Shown: positions 1 to 11,000, counted from the first letter of the stretch. The stretch: DNA of 64,000 bases from Dysgonomonas hofstadii (GCF_014196915.1 NZ_JACIEP010000002.1:1-64000), one strand, 5' to 3'. Numbers and translations are program-made. The notes: generated from the letters alone by a model not told the origin.

Positions 1-57
1 GAGTGAAACGAAGGATCTCTTATCTTACAAGAGATGTTTCACTCCGTTCAACATGAC
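1..57. repeat. palindromic repeat, left end cut by window
   Basis: Two arms, GAGTGAAACGAAGGATCTCT and, after a short loop, its imperfect complement ending in TTCAACATGACA, form a hairpin-like palindrome. The right arm is the same as the one at 35861-35884. The left end of the element lies outside the window. Confidence 0.65.
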
Positions 58-227
58 AAAGAGGGTATAAATTTCAGAACTTAACAGCCCTGCCCTGCGG
101 GGAAAGACAGTTCCTCCCCTGCGGGCAGGTCAGAAGGGGCTTGATTTTGTAAGGTTTGTAAGTTTTTTGTTAAAATATCAATTGACTCCGTCGATTCCCA
201 CGAAACAACGTCCAGCGGAGTTAATTG

Positions 228-362
228 CCTCCAGCTAAAGCTGGAGGATAAAATGAGGAATGAAGATGGCTTTAGCCAAAAGACATTTGACTCTGCCTAT
301 CCTCCGAATTCGACTAAAGTCGTTTGGTCATTAACTTTATTCCACGCCTTAAAAGGCATGGC
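228..362. repeat. series of four short hairpins with TAAA/TTTA loops
   Basis: Four perfect or near-perfect small palindromes follow one another: 228-247 (8-bp arms, loop TAAA), 267-278 (TGGC-TTTA-GCCA), 311-322 (CGAC-TAAA-GTCG) and 342-362 (core GCCTTAAAAGGC). The centres are roughly 30-45 bp apart. The shared loop with different arms suggests compensated arms of one repeat design rather than chance. Function is unknown; transcription terminator is unlikely because T-tracts are missing. Confidence 0.5.
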
Positions 363-491
363 AATTAATAGGACTTAACACCCTTTCCCTCCTGAGGAGG
401 CCGGGAAGGATGAACTGCTAACTGCTGATTGTTAACACTAAAGTTCTCCTGCTGATTGATATTATTTACTAATGATTCCAATAAAAATGCG

Positions 492-499
492 TACCTTTG
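492..499 (+). promoter_or_regulatory. Bacteroidetes -7 box (TACCTTTG) before der
   Basis: TACCTTTG matches the Bacteroidetes TAnnTTTG -7 element and lies 30 bp before the der start. No good -33 TTTG is present at the usual 19-21 bp distance, so the call rests on the -7 box. Confidence 0.5.
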
Positions 500-528
500 C
501 ACCAAAATCAGAGATACAATAATTAATT

Positions 529-1842
529 ATGGGAAATTTAGTAGCTATCGTCGGTAGGCCTAATGTGGGCAAATCAACCTTATTCAACCGTTTGACCGAG
601 AGCCGGCAAGCTATTGTTGACGAAACCTCGGGTACAACCCGCGACCGCCAGTACGGAAAAGTAGAATGGGGCGGCCAGGAATTCTCTCTTGTAGATACAG
701 GAGGATGGGTTGTCAATTCAGAAGATATTTTCGAAAGCGAGATAAACAAACAGGTAACTATAGCCATTGAGGAGGCCGATGTCCTCCTATTCATGGTAGA
801 CGTAAAGAATGGCCTTACCGACCTCGATTCGAGTGTAGGCAATATGCTCCGCCGCTCAAAGAAGCCGATCATACTTGTTTCGAACAAGGCTGATAACTTT
901 AACCTGCATGCCCAATCGGCTGAATTTTATGCTTTGGGGCTGGGCGATCCGATTAATATATCGGCGATCAATGGTTCAGGGACAGGTGACCTTCTCGACC
1001 TGATCGTTTCGAAATTCACGAAGAAGGGAGAAGAAGAACCTTTGGAAGAGATCCCACGTATAGCTATCGTGGGACGCCCTAATGCCGGGAAATCTTCTTT
1101 TGTGAATGCATTGATAGGCGAAGAACGGAACATTGTGACCAATATAGCCGGCACCACACGCGACTCGATCTATACCCGCTTCGACAGGTTCAATATGGAT
1201 TTCTATCTGGTAGATACTGCGGGGATACGCAAGAAAGGCAAGGTGGTAGAGGATCTGGAATATTACTCTGTCATCCGTTCCATCAAAGCGATAGAAAACT
1301 CAGATGTGTGTATTCTTATGCTGGATGCCACACAAGGGATAGAAAGTCAGGACCTGAATATATTCTCATTGATACAGAAGAACAGTAAAGGCCTTGTTGT
1401 ATGCGTGAATAAATGGGATCTGGTGGAGAATAAAGAGCTGATCGCAATCAAGACGTTTGAGAACGCGATCCGTAACCGTCTGGCTCCTTTTACCGATTTC
1501 CCTATTATCTTCGGGTCAGCCCTTACCAAGCAACGCATACTGAAAGTGCTGGAAGAGGCAAAGGAGGTATATAAACGGCGTAAGACAAAGATTCCGACTC
1601 ACAAGCTGAACGAGGTACTGTTGCCGATAATAGAACATACCCCGCCTCCGTCGAACAAGGGTAAATATGTAAAGATCAAGTATATTACCCAATTACCTAA
1701 TACGCAGATACCATCGTTTGTGTTTTTCTGCAATCTGCCGCAATGGGTGAAAGAGCCATATAAACGCTTCCTGGAAAACCGGATAAGGGACAACTGGGAC
1801 TTATCGGGTACTCCGGTAAATATATTTATCAGGGAGAAATAA
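529..1842 (+). CDS. der: ribosome biogenesis GTPase Der (EngA)
   Basis: Der is a tandem GTPase that binds the 50S subunit and helps its late assembly in the cytoplasm. Both GTPase domains are complete. Domain 1 has G1 GRPNVGKST (residues 9-17), G3 DTGGW (56-60) and G4 NKAD (119-122). Domain 2 has G1 GRPNAGKSS (182-190), G3 DTAGI (229-233) and G4 NKWD (294-297). A KH-like C-terminal domain follows. Length 437 aa is normal for the family. The ATG at 529 places G1 at the expected distance from the N terminus. A weak hairpin terminator follows at 1865, separating it from smpB. Confidence 0.97.
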   Translation: MGNLVAIVGRPNVGKSTLFNRLTESRQAIVDETSGTTRDRQYGKVEWGGQEFSLVDTGGWVVNSEDIFESEINKQVTIAIEEADVLLFMVDVKNGLTDLDSSVGNMLRRSKKPIILVSNKADNFNLHAQSAEFYALGLGDPINISAINGSGTGDLLDLIVSKFTKKGEEEPLEEIPRIAIVGRPNAGKSSFVNALIGEERNIVTNIAGTTRDSIYTRFDRFNMDFYLVDTAGIRKKGKVVEDLEYYSVIRSIKAIENSDVCILMLDATQGIESQDLNIFSLIQKNSKGLVVCVNKWDLVENKELIAIKTFENAIRNRLAPFTDFPIIFGSALTKQRILKVLEEAKEVYKRRKTKIPTHKLNEVLLPIIEHTPPPSNKGKYVKIKYITQLPNTQIPSFVFFCNLPQWVKEPYKRFLENRIRDNWDLSGTPVNIFIREK

Positions 1843-1864
1843 GATAGAACCGAATATAACAAGG

Positions 1865-1898
1865 AGTGGCTTTCAGGACGAAAACCACTTTCTTTTTC
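1865..1898 (+). terminator. probable rho-independent terminator after der
   Basis: AGTGG pairs with CCACT (1865-1869 with 1885-1889), with further TTTC/GAAA pairing inside, followed by a T-rich tail. The stem is imperfect. Confidence 0.5.
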
Positions 1899-1952
1899 TA
1901 AGGTAGGGCTGCTTATTCAGGAAAAGATGCTACTATAAGAAACAAGAATTAT

Positions 1953-1960
1953 TATCTTTG
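1953..1960 (+). promoter_or_regulatory. Bacteroidetes -7 box (TATCTTTG) before smpB
   Basis: TATCTTTG matches TAnnTTTG and lies 30 bp before the smpB GTG. With the der terminator upstream it implies a separate promoter for smpB and possibly the membrane-protein genes behind it. Confidence 0.5.
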
Positions 1961-1990
1961 TAAGTTTGAGGAATATAACAGAAACAGATA

Positions 1991-2446
1991 GTGGATCAAC
2001 CAAATATAAATATAAAGAACAAGCGTGCCAGCTTTGATTACGAGTTCATCGAAACATACACGGCAGGCATCGTACTCACAGGCACAGAGATAAAATCGAT
2101 CCGTCTGGGCAAGGCCAGTCTTGTTGATACATTCTGCATGTTCGAGAAAGGCGAACTGTGGGTTCGTAATATGTATATCGCCGAATATTTCTACGGTTCG
2201 TATAACAATCATGCCGCACGCCGCGACCGTAAGTTGCTATTGAACAGGAAAGAGCTTAAAAAAATAGAGCGTCTGGTCAAAGAGACCGGATATACCATTG
2301 TACCTACCAAAGTCTTCCTGAATGAACGAGGCCTTGCAAAAGTGAATATTGCAGTTGCCCGGGGCAAGAAGCAATACGACAAACGCCAGTCTCTTCGTGA
2401 GAAAGACGACAAACGGGCGATGGACAGAGCGATGAAGGGAGATTAA
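1991..2446 (+). CDS. smpB: SsrA-binding protein SmpB
   Basis: SmpB binds tmRNA and brings it to stalled ribosomes for trans-translation. The 151-aa length, the N-terminal [17 protein letters not shown] segment, the [12 protein letters not shown] segment and the basic C-terminal tail ([17 protein letters not shown]) are typical. The start is a GTG at 1991; no in-frame ATG would keep the conserved N terminus. It ends 2 bp before the first DUF6056-like gene, so the two are probably co-transcribed although no functional link is known. Confidence 0.96.
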   Translation: MDQPNINIKNKRASFDYEFIETYTAGIVLTGTEIKSIRLGKASLVDTFCMFEKGELWVRNMYIAEYFYGSYNNHAARRDRKLLLNRKELKKIERLVKETGYTIVPTKVFLNERGLAKVNIAVARGKKQYDKRQSLREKDDKRAMDRAMKGD

Positions 2447-2448
2447 GA

Positions 2449-3852
2449 ATGAATGGGCTTAAGAAATACTTTTCTGCCGGATGGATCAGGAATAATACGT
2501 CAGTATTGGTCTTGTCGGTTGTCATGGCTTTGACTGGTATATTCTTCTATCTTCTTAACACCCTCTACCCTATCTATCTCGACGACTGGTTCTACTCATT
2601 CAATATGGTTGACGGGCAAAAGATAGATAGCTTCTCGGCAATAATACAAAGCCAGTATGCACATTACTTTGAATGGGGCGGCCGTGTTATTCTGCATAGT
2701 ATAGCCCAGGTCTTATTATGGCTTGGAAAATCGTGGGCCGATATATTGAATACGCTGGCTTATGTGGCTTTGGTTTATATCATCTACTCCATTGCCAACA
2801 AAGGGAACAAAGCCAATCCGATCCTGTTTGTATTTATAAATATCTTCCTTTGGTTTACCTTACCTTCATTTTCCCAGAATATATTGTGGAAGACAGGTAG
2901 TGCCAATTATCTGTGGGGAGGACTTATCCTTTTCGCCTTTATATATGTTTATGTATCCTACTATCTAAGCCCTCAGTCCTCAGAAAATAAGATGAAGTCT
3001 CCGGTATTGTTCCTCTTTGGCATCATTGCAGGATGGACAAACGAGAACATGGCGCTGGCACTGGTATTCTTTCTTATCGCATTTATTCTACTGCTGAAAT
3101 ATCAAAAGAGACCAATTCCCAAATGGATGTTATTCGGATTAGCCGGAGCAATAACGGGTTGCCTCGTAATGCTCTTGTCACCCGGAAACGCAATAAGGAG
3201 CAGTAACGACTTATGGGTAGCACACCAAAGACGTGAGACGGATCTGTCGTTTTACTTTTATCGCTTTGTCACAGTTACCAGACTGGCATACCAATATATC
3301 CTTATTCCATTTATGCTATATGTATTATTACTGGTATTGCACTGGTGGAAAGGGAATGCTAAGAATAAGAAAGAAGCAGTATGCTTATCTGTATTATTCC
3401 TATGCGCGGCAGGGATTGCCACAGCAGCTATGTCCGGGTCTCCGATGTTTCCCGAAAGAGTATGGTTCGGTATTATTCTATTTCTTATGACAGGCACAAT
3501 GATATTATATGCAAACCTCGATTTTTCGGCTTTGATACCCAAAATAGTCAATTATTCAGCCTTCTCCATTATCCTGATCATTTACATCATATCATGCAAA
3601 GAGAACTACACAGAACTGAAACGATTCAGCCAGGTGTGCGGAAATAGAGACAGTATGATCCTGGCCGAAAAGGATGAGGGAATACAGGATATTGTTATAA
3701 CCGACTATTTTTTCCATCAGAAGCAATCGGCGCTGATTGTCCTCGATTTGCAGGACTGGATGATGATTGATCCGGGATGGAACAAACGGGTAGGTAAGTA
3801 TTACGGTGTGAATACAGTTGTTTTTAAAGAAAAGAAGCAAACGCTGGAATGA
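2449..3852 (+). CDS. DUF6056-like polytopic membrane protein, copy 1
   Basis: A 467-aa integral membrane protein with roughly ten hydrophobic segments. It is the first of four tandem paralogues. Family motifs: YLDDWFYSF just after the first membrane segment (D45-D46-W47), SQYAHYFEWGGR (68-79), TGSANYLWG (149-157), AGWTNEN (194-200) and LLSPGNAIR (242-250). A conserved acidic pair in the first extracytoplasmic loop is the usual place for the catalytic base in GT-C glycosyltransferases, so a lipid-linked sugar transferase role is possible; this is inference. It starts 2 bp after smpB and overlaps copy 2 by 4 bp (ATGA). Confidence 0.8.
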   Translation: MNGLKKYFSAGWIRNNTSVLVLSVVMALTGIFFYLLNTLYPIYLDDWFYSFNMVDGQKIDSFSAIIQSQYAHYFEWGGRVILHSIAQVLLWLGKSWADILNTLAYVALVYIIYSIANKGNKANPILFVFINIFLWFTLPSFSQNILWKTGSANYLWGGLILFAFIYVYVSYYLSPQSSENKMKSPVLFLFGIIAGWTNENMALALVFFLIAFILLLKYQKRPIPKWMLFGLAGAITGCLVMLLSPGNAIRSSNDLWVAHQRRETDLSFYFYRFVTVTRLAYQYILIPFMLYVLLLVLHWWKGNAKNKKEAVCLSVLFLCAAGIATAAMSGSPMFPERVWFGIILFLMTGTMILYANLDFSALIPKIVNYSAFSIILIIYIISCKENYTELKRFSQVCGNRDSMILAEKDEGIQDIVITDYFFHQKQSALIVLDLQDWMMIDPGWNKRVGKYYGVNTVVFKEKKQTLE

Positions 3853-5246
3853 CGATAGTTAAAGATAGCAGAAAAAAGAAGAGTATTTTATTATGCATAG
3901 CGATTGTCCTTACATTCGCGGGCATTTATGCGTTGAATTATTTCTTCCCTCTATATACAGATGACTGGAAATATGCATTCGTGTACGGACGCGATTCCGA
4001 CAGAGTTGCCGGATTCCTTGATGTGCTGGAGTCCCAGTACTATCATTACTTCCATTGGGGAGGACGTTCAGTGGCACACACAATTGCACAATCATTTATT
4101 TATATAGGAGAACAATGGGCCGGTTTGCTCAACAGCCTCGCTTACGTTACTTTAGTCACATTGATCTACCTTATTGCTGATTATAGACGAAAGGTCAATC
4201 CATTTCTTTATGCAGGCATCAGCATCCTAGTCTGGTTCTTCGTACCCGATCTTATGGTATGTATAGCATGGCTGACAGGAAGTGCCAACTATCTTTGGGG
4301 ATGTATGCTGGTGGTATCGGTAACAGTCCCCTACTGTATGTACTACCTGAAATATAAAGAACCTGACAAAAAGAAAGACAGCATTGGACGATGTATATTA
4401 TTCATCTTTTGTGGTATTCTTGCCGGATGGACAAATGAGAATCTGGTCGCAGGACTTCTAACTTTCCTGTTCATATATATCCTTCTCCTTAAATATGAAA
4501 GGAAGGCCATACCGAAATGGGTTATATCCGGATTTATAGGAGTGGTAATTGGTGCTGTTTTTATGTTGGCAGCTCCGGGCAATTTTATCCGTAATAAGAT
4601 AGAACTGGAAACCATACATGGTATAACTCCGGATCATTTTTCGTATTCATATTACTTTTACCGTTTGGTTTCGGTCATAAAGGCCTATTTAGTATATGGT
4701 ATCTGGCCTACGATTATATACCTGTTCTCGTTACTGCTTTTCTGGAAAAAGGGAGAAATGGACAATAAGAGAAATGTATTGCGCCTGTCTTTATTATTCT
4801 TTTTCATGGCTATGATATCGATGCTGGTAATGGCAGGAGCACCGATCTTTCCGGAGAGGGTATGGTTCGGCATAATTGTGCTGATCATAATAGCAACGGC
4901 CTTGCTGTATACAAACCTCAATTTTGAATACAAGCTAATTAAAGTATCTAATTACGTCGTCTGGATTCCATTCATCATATTTTTTCTCGTATCATATACA
5001 TTAAGTTTAAAAGATACGATCAGGCTTAGTGAAACATTCGAGTTCCGGGAGACTTATATACTGGAGGAAAAGAAGAAAGGAATAGAAGAATTTATCCTGT
5101 ATGACAGGTTCGAACCCAGGCAAACATTTATCTTTACCCAAAAGGTATATGATATTCCCCATCTGGAGAATAATCTGTGGGAAGATGCTTATGCAAAGTA
5201 TTACGGAATAAAGTCCATTGAAATAAGGAAAGGATCAGAGAAATGA
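3849..5246 (+). CDS. DUF6056-like polytopic membrane protein, copy 2
   Basis: A 465-aa paralogue of the preceding gene, overlapping it and the next gene by 4 bp each, which implies translational coupling. It keeps the motifs YTDDWKYAF after the first membrane segment, SQYYHYFHWGGR, TGSANYLWG, AGWTNEN and APGNFIR. The soluble C-terminal tail ends with the family pattern of a Tyr-rich stretch (KYYGIKSIE), shared by all four copies. The function is not established; GT-C type glycosyl transfer is a guess from the Asp pair and topology. Confidence 0.8.
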   Translation: MTIVKDSRKKKSILLCIAIVLTFAGIYALNYFFPLYTDDWKYAFVYGRDSDRVAGFLDVLESQYYHYFHWGGRSVAHTIAQSFIYIGEQWAGLLNSLAYVTLVTLIYLIADYRRKVNPFLYAGISILVWFFVPDLMVCIAWLTGSANYLWGCMLVVSVTVPYCMYYLKYKEPDKKKDSIGRCILFIFCGILAGWTNENLVAGLLTFLFIYILLLKYERKAIPKWVISGFIGVVIGAVFMLAAPGNFIRNKIELETIHGITPDHFSYSYYFYRLVSVIKAYLVYGIWPTIIYLFSLLLFWKKGEMDNKRNVLRLSLLFFFMAMISMLVMAGAPIFPERVWFGIIVLIIIATALLYTNLNFEYKLIKVSNYVVWIPFIIFFLVSYTLSLKDTIRLSETFEFRETYILEEKKKGIEEFILYDRFEPRQTFIFTQKVYDIPHLENNLWEDAYAKYYGIKSIEIRKGSEK

Positions 5247-6631
5247 ATATACTTCAGCAGATATTGAAAAGCAGGATATTACTAGGGATTATCTCTCTGG
5301 TAGTATTTGCTGTTATATTCATCTTTAACAGATTGTTCCCGCTATTTGCCGATGATTGGGTCTATAGTTTCATATTCGAAAATTCATTTTTCGACCATTC
5401 CCTGAAACCGATCTCCGGATTATCTGATATATTCATTTCGCAGTACAATCACTATTTTCTTTGGGGAGGACGTAGTGTTGTACATTTTATCGATCAGTTT
5501 CTGTTATCTATCGATCCATTATTGTGTGATGCAATAAACAGCCTGGTCTATCTGGGATTTATATTCTTCATATATAGACTTATCAATCAGGGACGGGAAA
5601 CTAATATAGGGGCATTCATTTTTGTTATTTGTTTTTCGTGGGTATTTGTGCCTCAACTTACAAGCAATGTGTTCTGGATAACAGGCAGTGCCAATTATCT
5701 TTGGGGAACATTTATTCTTTTGCTCTTTTTATATCCATATTATACTCGTTTTCTAAATGGAAGGGAGAATGATCCTGATACTGTGTTTAAATCAGTCATT
5801 TTCTTTATTACCGGGATAATAGCCGGATGGACAAACGAAAATACGGTACCCCCTATTCTATTAATGATCTTTTTTCTGGGTATTTATCTATATAGAAAAA
5901 GGGAATTGCCCCGATGGATGATTTTCGGATTTATAGGTTTGTGTGTCGGGTATCTCATTATGGTATTAGCCCCAGGAAATTATATAAGAATGCAATTCGA
6001 GTTCGAGCATAGTGAAAAAATGGTTGACGTAGCCTTTATAACTATTATAAAAGAACGGATAATCAGAATATTTTCTAAAAATTATCTGTTATATATGCTT
6101 CCGTTGGTTATTCTCTACCTGGCAATGTTTCTTGTTCACCGTAAATATGGCTATAAAACAGAGGAAGGAATAAATAAGAAACTATTGGCTTCCATATCCT
6201 TTTTCATAGCAGCACATATATCATTCTTCATAATGATCGCCGCCACAACCTTCCCGTTAAGAGCTATGTTCGGAATGGTGATTTATATGGCAATTGCAAT
6301 CGGGATATTGTATTCCGAAATAGAAATAAACACAAAATGGAAGTCAGTTGTTAATATAACGTTCATTGTAATTCTGGCCTGTTTATATACTTTCGATGTT
6401 ATCAGAAAATACCCTTCGATACACCTGATATCGGAAACATTCAGGCAACGTGAGATAATTCTTGAAGAACAAAAGGCAAAAGGGATTAAAGACATTACCT
6501 TTGAAGGGCGAATCGGATTCCACGAAAAATATGGATTTGAAGACCTACAGTCTGATTCAACGGCGTGGATGAACCGCGAATATGCAAAGTTTCACGGAAT
6601 ACACTCTGTAAAAGCAATAAATAAAGAATAG
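5243..6631 (+). CDS. DUF6056-like polytopic membrane protein, copy 3
   Basis: A 462-aa paralogue with the motifs FADDWVYSF, SQYNHYFLWGGR, TGSANYLWG, AGWTNEN and APGNYIR in the same order and spacing as its neighbours. The long loop between the APGN motif and the next membrane segments differs most between copies, as expected if copies recognise different substrates. The start overlaps copy 2 by 4 bp. Copy 4 begins 6 bp after the stop. Confidence 0.8.
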   Translation: MNILQQILKSRILLGIISLVVFAVIFIFNRLFPLFADDWVYSFIFENSFFDHSLKPISGLSDIFISQYNHYFLWGGRSVVHFIDQFLLSIDPLLCDAINSLVYLGFIFFIYRLINQGRETNIGAFIFVICFSWVFVPQLTSNVFWITGSANYLWGTFILLLFLYPYYTRFLNGRENDPDTVFKSVIFFITGIIAGWTNENTVPPILLMIFFLGIYLYRKRELPRWMIFGFIGLCVGYLIMVLAPGNYIRMQFEFEHSEKMVDVAFITIIKERIIRIFSKNYLLYMLPLVILYLAMFLVHRKYGYKTEEGINKKLLASISFFIAAHISFFIMIAATTFPLRAMFGMVIYMAIAIGILYSEIEINTKWKSVVNITFIVILACLYTFDVIRKYPSIHLISETFRQREIILEEQKAKGIKDITFEGRIGFHEKYGFEDLQSDSTAWMNREYAKFHGIHSVKAINKE

Positions 6632-6637
6632 CTATAT

Positions 6638-8023
6638 ATGGAAAGATTCATTACCAGTATTTACAATAAGTTATCGAGTAACAAAGTTCTACTCGTTATT
6701 CTTATCATAACCTTTGTTTTTATTTATATGTTCAACAGGATATACCCGTTAATGATAGACGACTGGATGTATACTTTTATTTTCGGTCAAAACCCTCCTG
6801 TAAGAGTAAGCAGTTTTAATGATATTTTAGTATCTCAATACAATCACTATATGCAATGGGGAGGACGAACTGTTGTTCACATCATTGCGCAAGTATTAAT
6901 CTGGATAGGCCCCTTCTGGCATGATCTGCTAAACTCAATAGTTCTGGTCGGGTTATTATTCCTTATGTACCGAATTTCTAATTATACAAATAAAACCAAT
7001 ATAACTGTTTTCATTATTACAGCAGTTTTGTTTTGGTTTCTTCAACCGGGATTTGCCGCTACAATGTTTTGGATAACAGGTAGTGCAAACTACTTATGGG
7101 GCACAATGATCATACTATTGTTTGTATATCCTTACTATACTTACTATGTAAAAGGGCAATCCCGTGATGGTATTATTAAAATGCTGGGATTCCTGTTCTT
7201 TGGCGTCATAGCCGGGTGGTCTAATGAAAACATGTCTATTGCGCTTATATTTTTCATAATAGCTTTATTTATAATATTGAGAAAGCAGGATAAGGATATA
7301 CCAAAATGGGCTGTATTCGGACTGGTTGGTGTTATTATAGGATCTCTTTTTATGCTTCTGGCTCCAGGAAATTATCTAAGATACGAATCTGCAATGATAA
7401 ATCTAAATCTGCAAAGAGAGAGCCTTTTTTCTTTAGATGTTTTGATGCCCAGAGTTTCTTTTATGTCTTGGCTATACCTAAAACGTGTATTTATTCTTTG
7501 CCTTCCTTGCTTGATACTTATACATTTCTACAAGAAGCAAAAATGGGATTCGGAAAAAAAGAAAACCTTTATCATTGCAGTTCTATTCCTTGTTTCTGCT
7601 CATGTTGCCTTCATCTCCATGCTGGCATCTCCCGGATTTCCTAACCGCGCCTTGTTTGGCATAATAGTATTTATAATCATTGCTATTGGTATTATATTTG
7701 CTAATATGAGTTTTCAGACAGTGAAGGCACATGCTATTATACTATTGATATTATTTGCTTCAATTATAGGATCCGGTATTGATTATGGTATTAAGTATAA
7801 AACCGTTGGACTTATATCCGAGACGCTAAAAGAGAGAGAGCAGATAATAAAAGAAGGAAAGGAAAAGGGACAAACAGATTTTGTTTTTACAAATGGATTA
7901 AAAATAAGAAGTCGATATTCGTATACCGAATGTACCGATGACCCTCATTTTTGGGTAAATATACTTTATCAGAACTATTATGGTATAAATTCGGTAAAGG
8001 TAATAGAAGTAGAGAAGAAATAG
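6638..8023 (+). CDS. DUF6056-like polytopic membrane protein, copy 4
   Basis: A 461-aa paralogue with MIDDWMYTF, SQYNHYMQWGGR, TGSANYLWG, AGWSNEN (Ser instead of Thr) and APGNYLR. Copies 3 and 4 look closest to each other. The gene ends 4 bp before metH, so metH is read through from this cluster unless an internal promoter exists. No glycan, lipid or polymer biosynthesis genes are next to the cluster, so the context gives no substrate. Confidence 0.8.
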   Translation: MERFITSIYNKLSSNKVLLVILIITFVFIYMFNRIYPLMIDDWMYTFIFGQNPPVRVSSFNDILVSQYNHYMQWGGRTVVHIIAQVLIWIGPFWHDLLNSIVLVGLLFLMYRISNYTNKTNITVFIITAVLFWFLQPGFAATMFWITGSANYLWGTMIILLFVYPYYTYYVKGQSRDGIIKMLGFLFFGVIAGWSNENMSIALIFFIIALFIILRKQDKDIPKWAVFGLVGVIIGSLFMLLAPGNYLRYESAMINLNLQRESLFSLDVLMPRVSFMSWLYLKRVFILCLPCLILIHFYKKQKWDSEKKKTFIIAVLFLVSAHVAFISMLASPGFPNRALFGIIVFIIIAIGIIFANMSFQTVKAHAIILLILFASIIGSGIDYGIKYKTVGLISETLKEREQIIKEGKEKGQTDFVFTNGLKIRSRYSYTECTDDPHFWVNILYQNYYGINSVKVIEVEKK

Positions 8024-8027
8024 ATTT

Positions 8028-11000
8028 ATGCATAAGATAGAAAATATACTAAAAGACAGGATTCTTATCCTCGATGGTGCTATGGGCACCATGATACAAC
8101 GATATAAGCTTACGGAGGAAGACTTTCGTGGTGAGCGATTCAAAGATTCAACTACCCTGCTGAAAGGCAACAATGATCTCCTTTGCCTTACTCGTCCTGA
8201 TGTTATAGAAACCATCCATCGCGAATATCTGGAAGTGGGAACAGATATCATTGAAACCAATACTTTCAATGCCAACGCCATCTCGATGGAAGACTATAAT
8301 ATGTCCGGTCTGGTGAAAGAAATAAATATAGCTGCAGCTAAACTGGCACGGAAAGCAGCCGATGATTATACAAAGCAAAATCCTGATAAGCCTCGTTTTG
8401 TAGCCGGGTCGATAGGGCCAACCAATAAGACGGCCTCAATGAGCCCTAAAGTAGAAAACCCTATCTTCAGAGCAGTTACGTTCGATGACCTTTACTTTGC
8501 CTATAAAGAACAGATAGAAGGCTTAGTTGACGGAGGTGTGGATTTACTATTGATAGAAACGATCTTCGATACCCTGAATGCAAAGGCCGCACTCTTTGCT
8601 GCGGATGAAGTCAGAAAAGAAAGAAATATAGCTCTTCCTATAATGATTTCTGTCACCTTATCAGATAAGGGAGGACGTACATTATCGGGGCAAACGATCG
8701 GTGGATTCTTAGCATCGGTCAGCCACATAGACTTCTTGTCGGTCGGGCTCAACTGTTCTTTTGGGGCAAAAGATATGAAACCTTTCTTAAAAGAACTAGG
8801 CCGCTTGGCTCCTTCTTTTATATCTGCCTATCCGAATGCAGGACTACCAAACCAATTCGGGGAATATGACGAAACACCGGAGATAATGGCAGGCCAGATC
8901 AAAGAATATATTGATGAAGGCCTGGTTAATATTTTGGGTGGTTGCTGTGGCACAACCCCTGAACATATTGCCCGGTATTCGGAACTGGTAAAAAATGCTA
9001 TTCCCCATAAACCTGCCGAAAAGCCAAAATACATGTGGCTTTCAGGCCTGGAGTTATTGGAAGCCAAACCAGAGATCAACTTTATAAATATAGGCGAACG
9101 ACTCAATGTAGCTGGGTCTCGTAAATTCTTGCGACTTATTAAAGAGCAGAAATATGAAGAAGCGCTTACTATTGCTCACAAGCAAGTAGAAGATGGGGCG
9201 CAGGTGCTCGATGTGAATATGGATGAAGGTCTCCTCGATGGTGTGAAAGAAATGACTACTTTCCTCAACCTGATGGCGTCAGACCCCGACGTGTCTCGAA
9301 TACCTGTGATGATAGATTCTTCGAAATGGGAAGTGCTCGAGGCAGGGCTGAAGTGTGTGCAGGGAAAGCCTATTGTCAACTCTATTTCATTGAAAGGCGG
9401 TGAAGAAGAATTCCTGCATCAGGCACGCCTGGTCCGCCAATATGGAGCGGCTGTTATTATTATGGCATTTGACGAAACAGGCCAGGCGGATACATATTCC
9501 CGTAGGATAGAGATCTGTGAACGGGCATACAAGTTATTGATCAATGACGGATTCAATCCGCTGGATATTATATTCGACCCTAATATACTTGCGATAGCGA
9601 CAGGAATTGAAGAGCATCGTAACTATGCCGTTGATTTCCTTGAGACCATTACATGGATCAAGAAGAATCTTCCGCATGCAAAGATAAGCGGAGGAGTCAG
9701 CAACCTCTCATTTTCTTTCCGTGGAAATGATTATGTACGTGAAGCGATGCACGCCGTATTCCTCTATTATGCCATACAACGGGGAATGGATATGGGAATT
9801 GTTAATCCGGGACAATCAGTAGTGTATGATGATATCCCTTCGGATTTAAGAAACCTTGTTGAAGATGTTATCTTCAATCGCAGGCCGGAAGCTACTGACG
9901 AACTGATCGAATACGCAGAAAAGGTTAAAAATGAAAACACAGGCCAAACCGAGCAAAAAGTAGAGGAATGGCGCTCTTATCCACTTGACGAACGTATCCA
10001 ATATGCCTTGATAAAAGGGATCAGTGATTATCTCGAAGAAGATCTGGCCGAAGCTTTAAAAGTCTATCCCAAAGCGGTGGATATTATCGACAAGCCATTG
10101 ATGGATGGAATGAATAAGGTTGGCGACTTATTCGGTTCGGGTAAGATGTTCCTGCCTCAGGTTGTCAAGACTGCCCGCACCATGAAACGTGCTGTGGCTA
10201 TACTTCAACCTACACTGGAAGCTCAAAAAGCATCTTCGTCGGGAAACAATAAAGCAGGCAAACTGGTCATAGCTACCGTTAAAGGAGATGTGCATGACAT
10301 TGGTAAAAACATCGTTTCCATTATTCTGGCTTGCAACAACTACGAAGTGATCGACCTTGGTGTGATGACTCCACCGGAAGTAATTATACAAAAGGTAAAA
10401 GAAGAACAACCGGACATCCTTTGCCTTAGCGGGTTAATTACCCCCTCTCTTGAGGAAATGAGTATCGTTGCACACGAAATGGAAAAGGCCGGATTCTCAA
10501 TTCCTTTGATGATTGGTGGGGCTACTACCTCAAAACTTCATACGGCGATTAAGATTGATCCTAAATACAATAATGGTTCGGTGGTATATGTAAAGGATGC
10601 TTCACAGGCTCCGGCTGCTGTAAGCAAGTTGATCAATCCTACCACCAAAAACAGCTATATCAAAGAGATAAAAGACGAATACTCTTCACTCAGAGATAAC
10701 GCCGTAGATAAAAAGGAAGGCCTCCTTCCTCTGTCTGAAGTTTTGGGTAAGGGCATGAAAGCTGATTGGTCTGAATATATCACGCCAACCCCTAAAGTAG
10801 AAGGACGGCAGATGTTGAAACATATTCCTATCGAAAAGATTATCCCTTATATCGACTGGAAATTCTTTTTCCATTCGTGGAATCTTTCTGCCCGTTATGC
10901 TTCTGTACAACATATAGATGATTGCCCATCATGCAGGCAGCAATGGCTGAATTCTTTTCCAGAACAGGAAAGGGAAAAGGCCACTGAAGGAATGCAGTTA

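Larger units (their letters stand above)
1..528. other. repeat-rich intergenic region before der
   Basis: No credible gene is seen here. The stretch begins inside a palindromic repeat (1-57) whose relatives lie at 35820-35890 and 24879-24938. It continues with a GC-rich inverted repeat (arms about 89-102 and 116-129) and a series of four short hairpins between 228 and 362. A sequence at 201-226 resembles one arm of the inverted repeat at 24955-25018. Around 145-172 lies, in reverse orientation, a word related to the TTTTTAACTAAAA repeat found at 12596, 14241 and 28058. The der promoter box is at 492-499. Confidence 0.7.

Noticed and set aside
7700-8060. B12 or SAM riboswitch directly upstream of metH
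   Set aside because: The region is coding sequence of the fourth DUF6056-like gene and lacks the conserved aptamer boxes.
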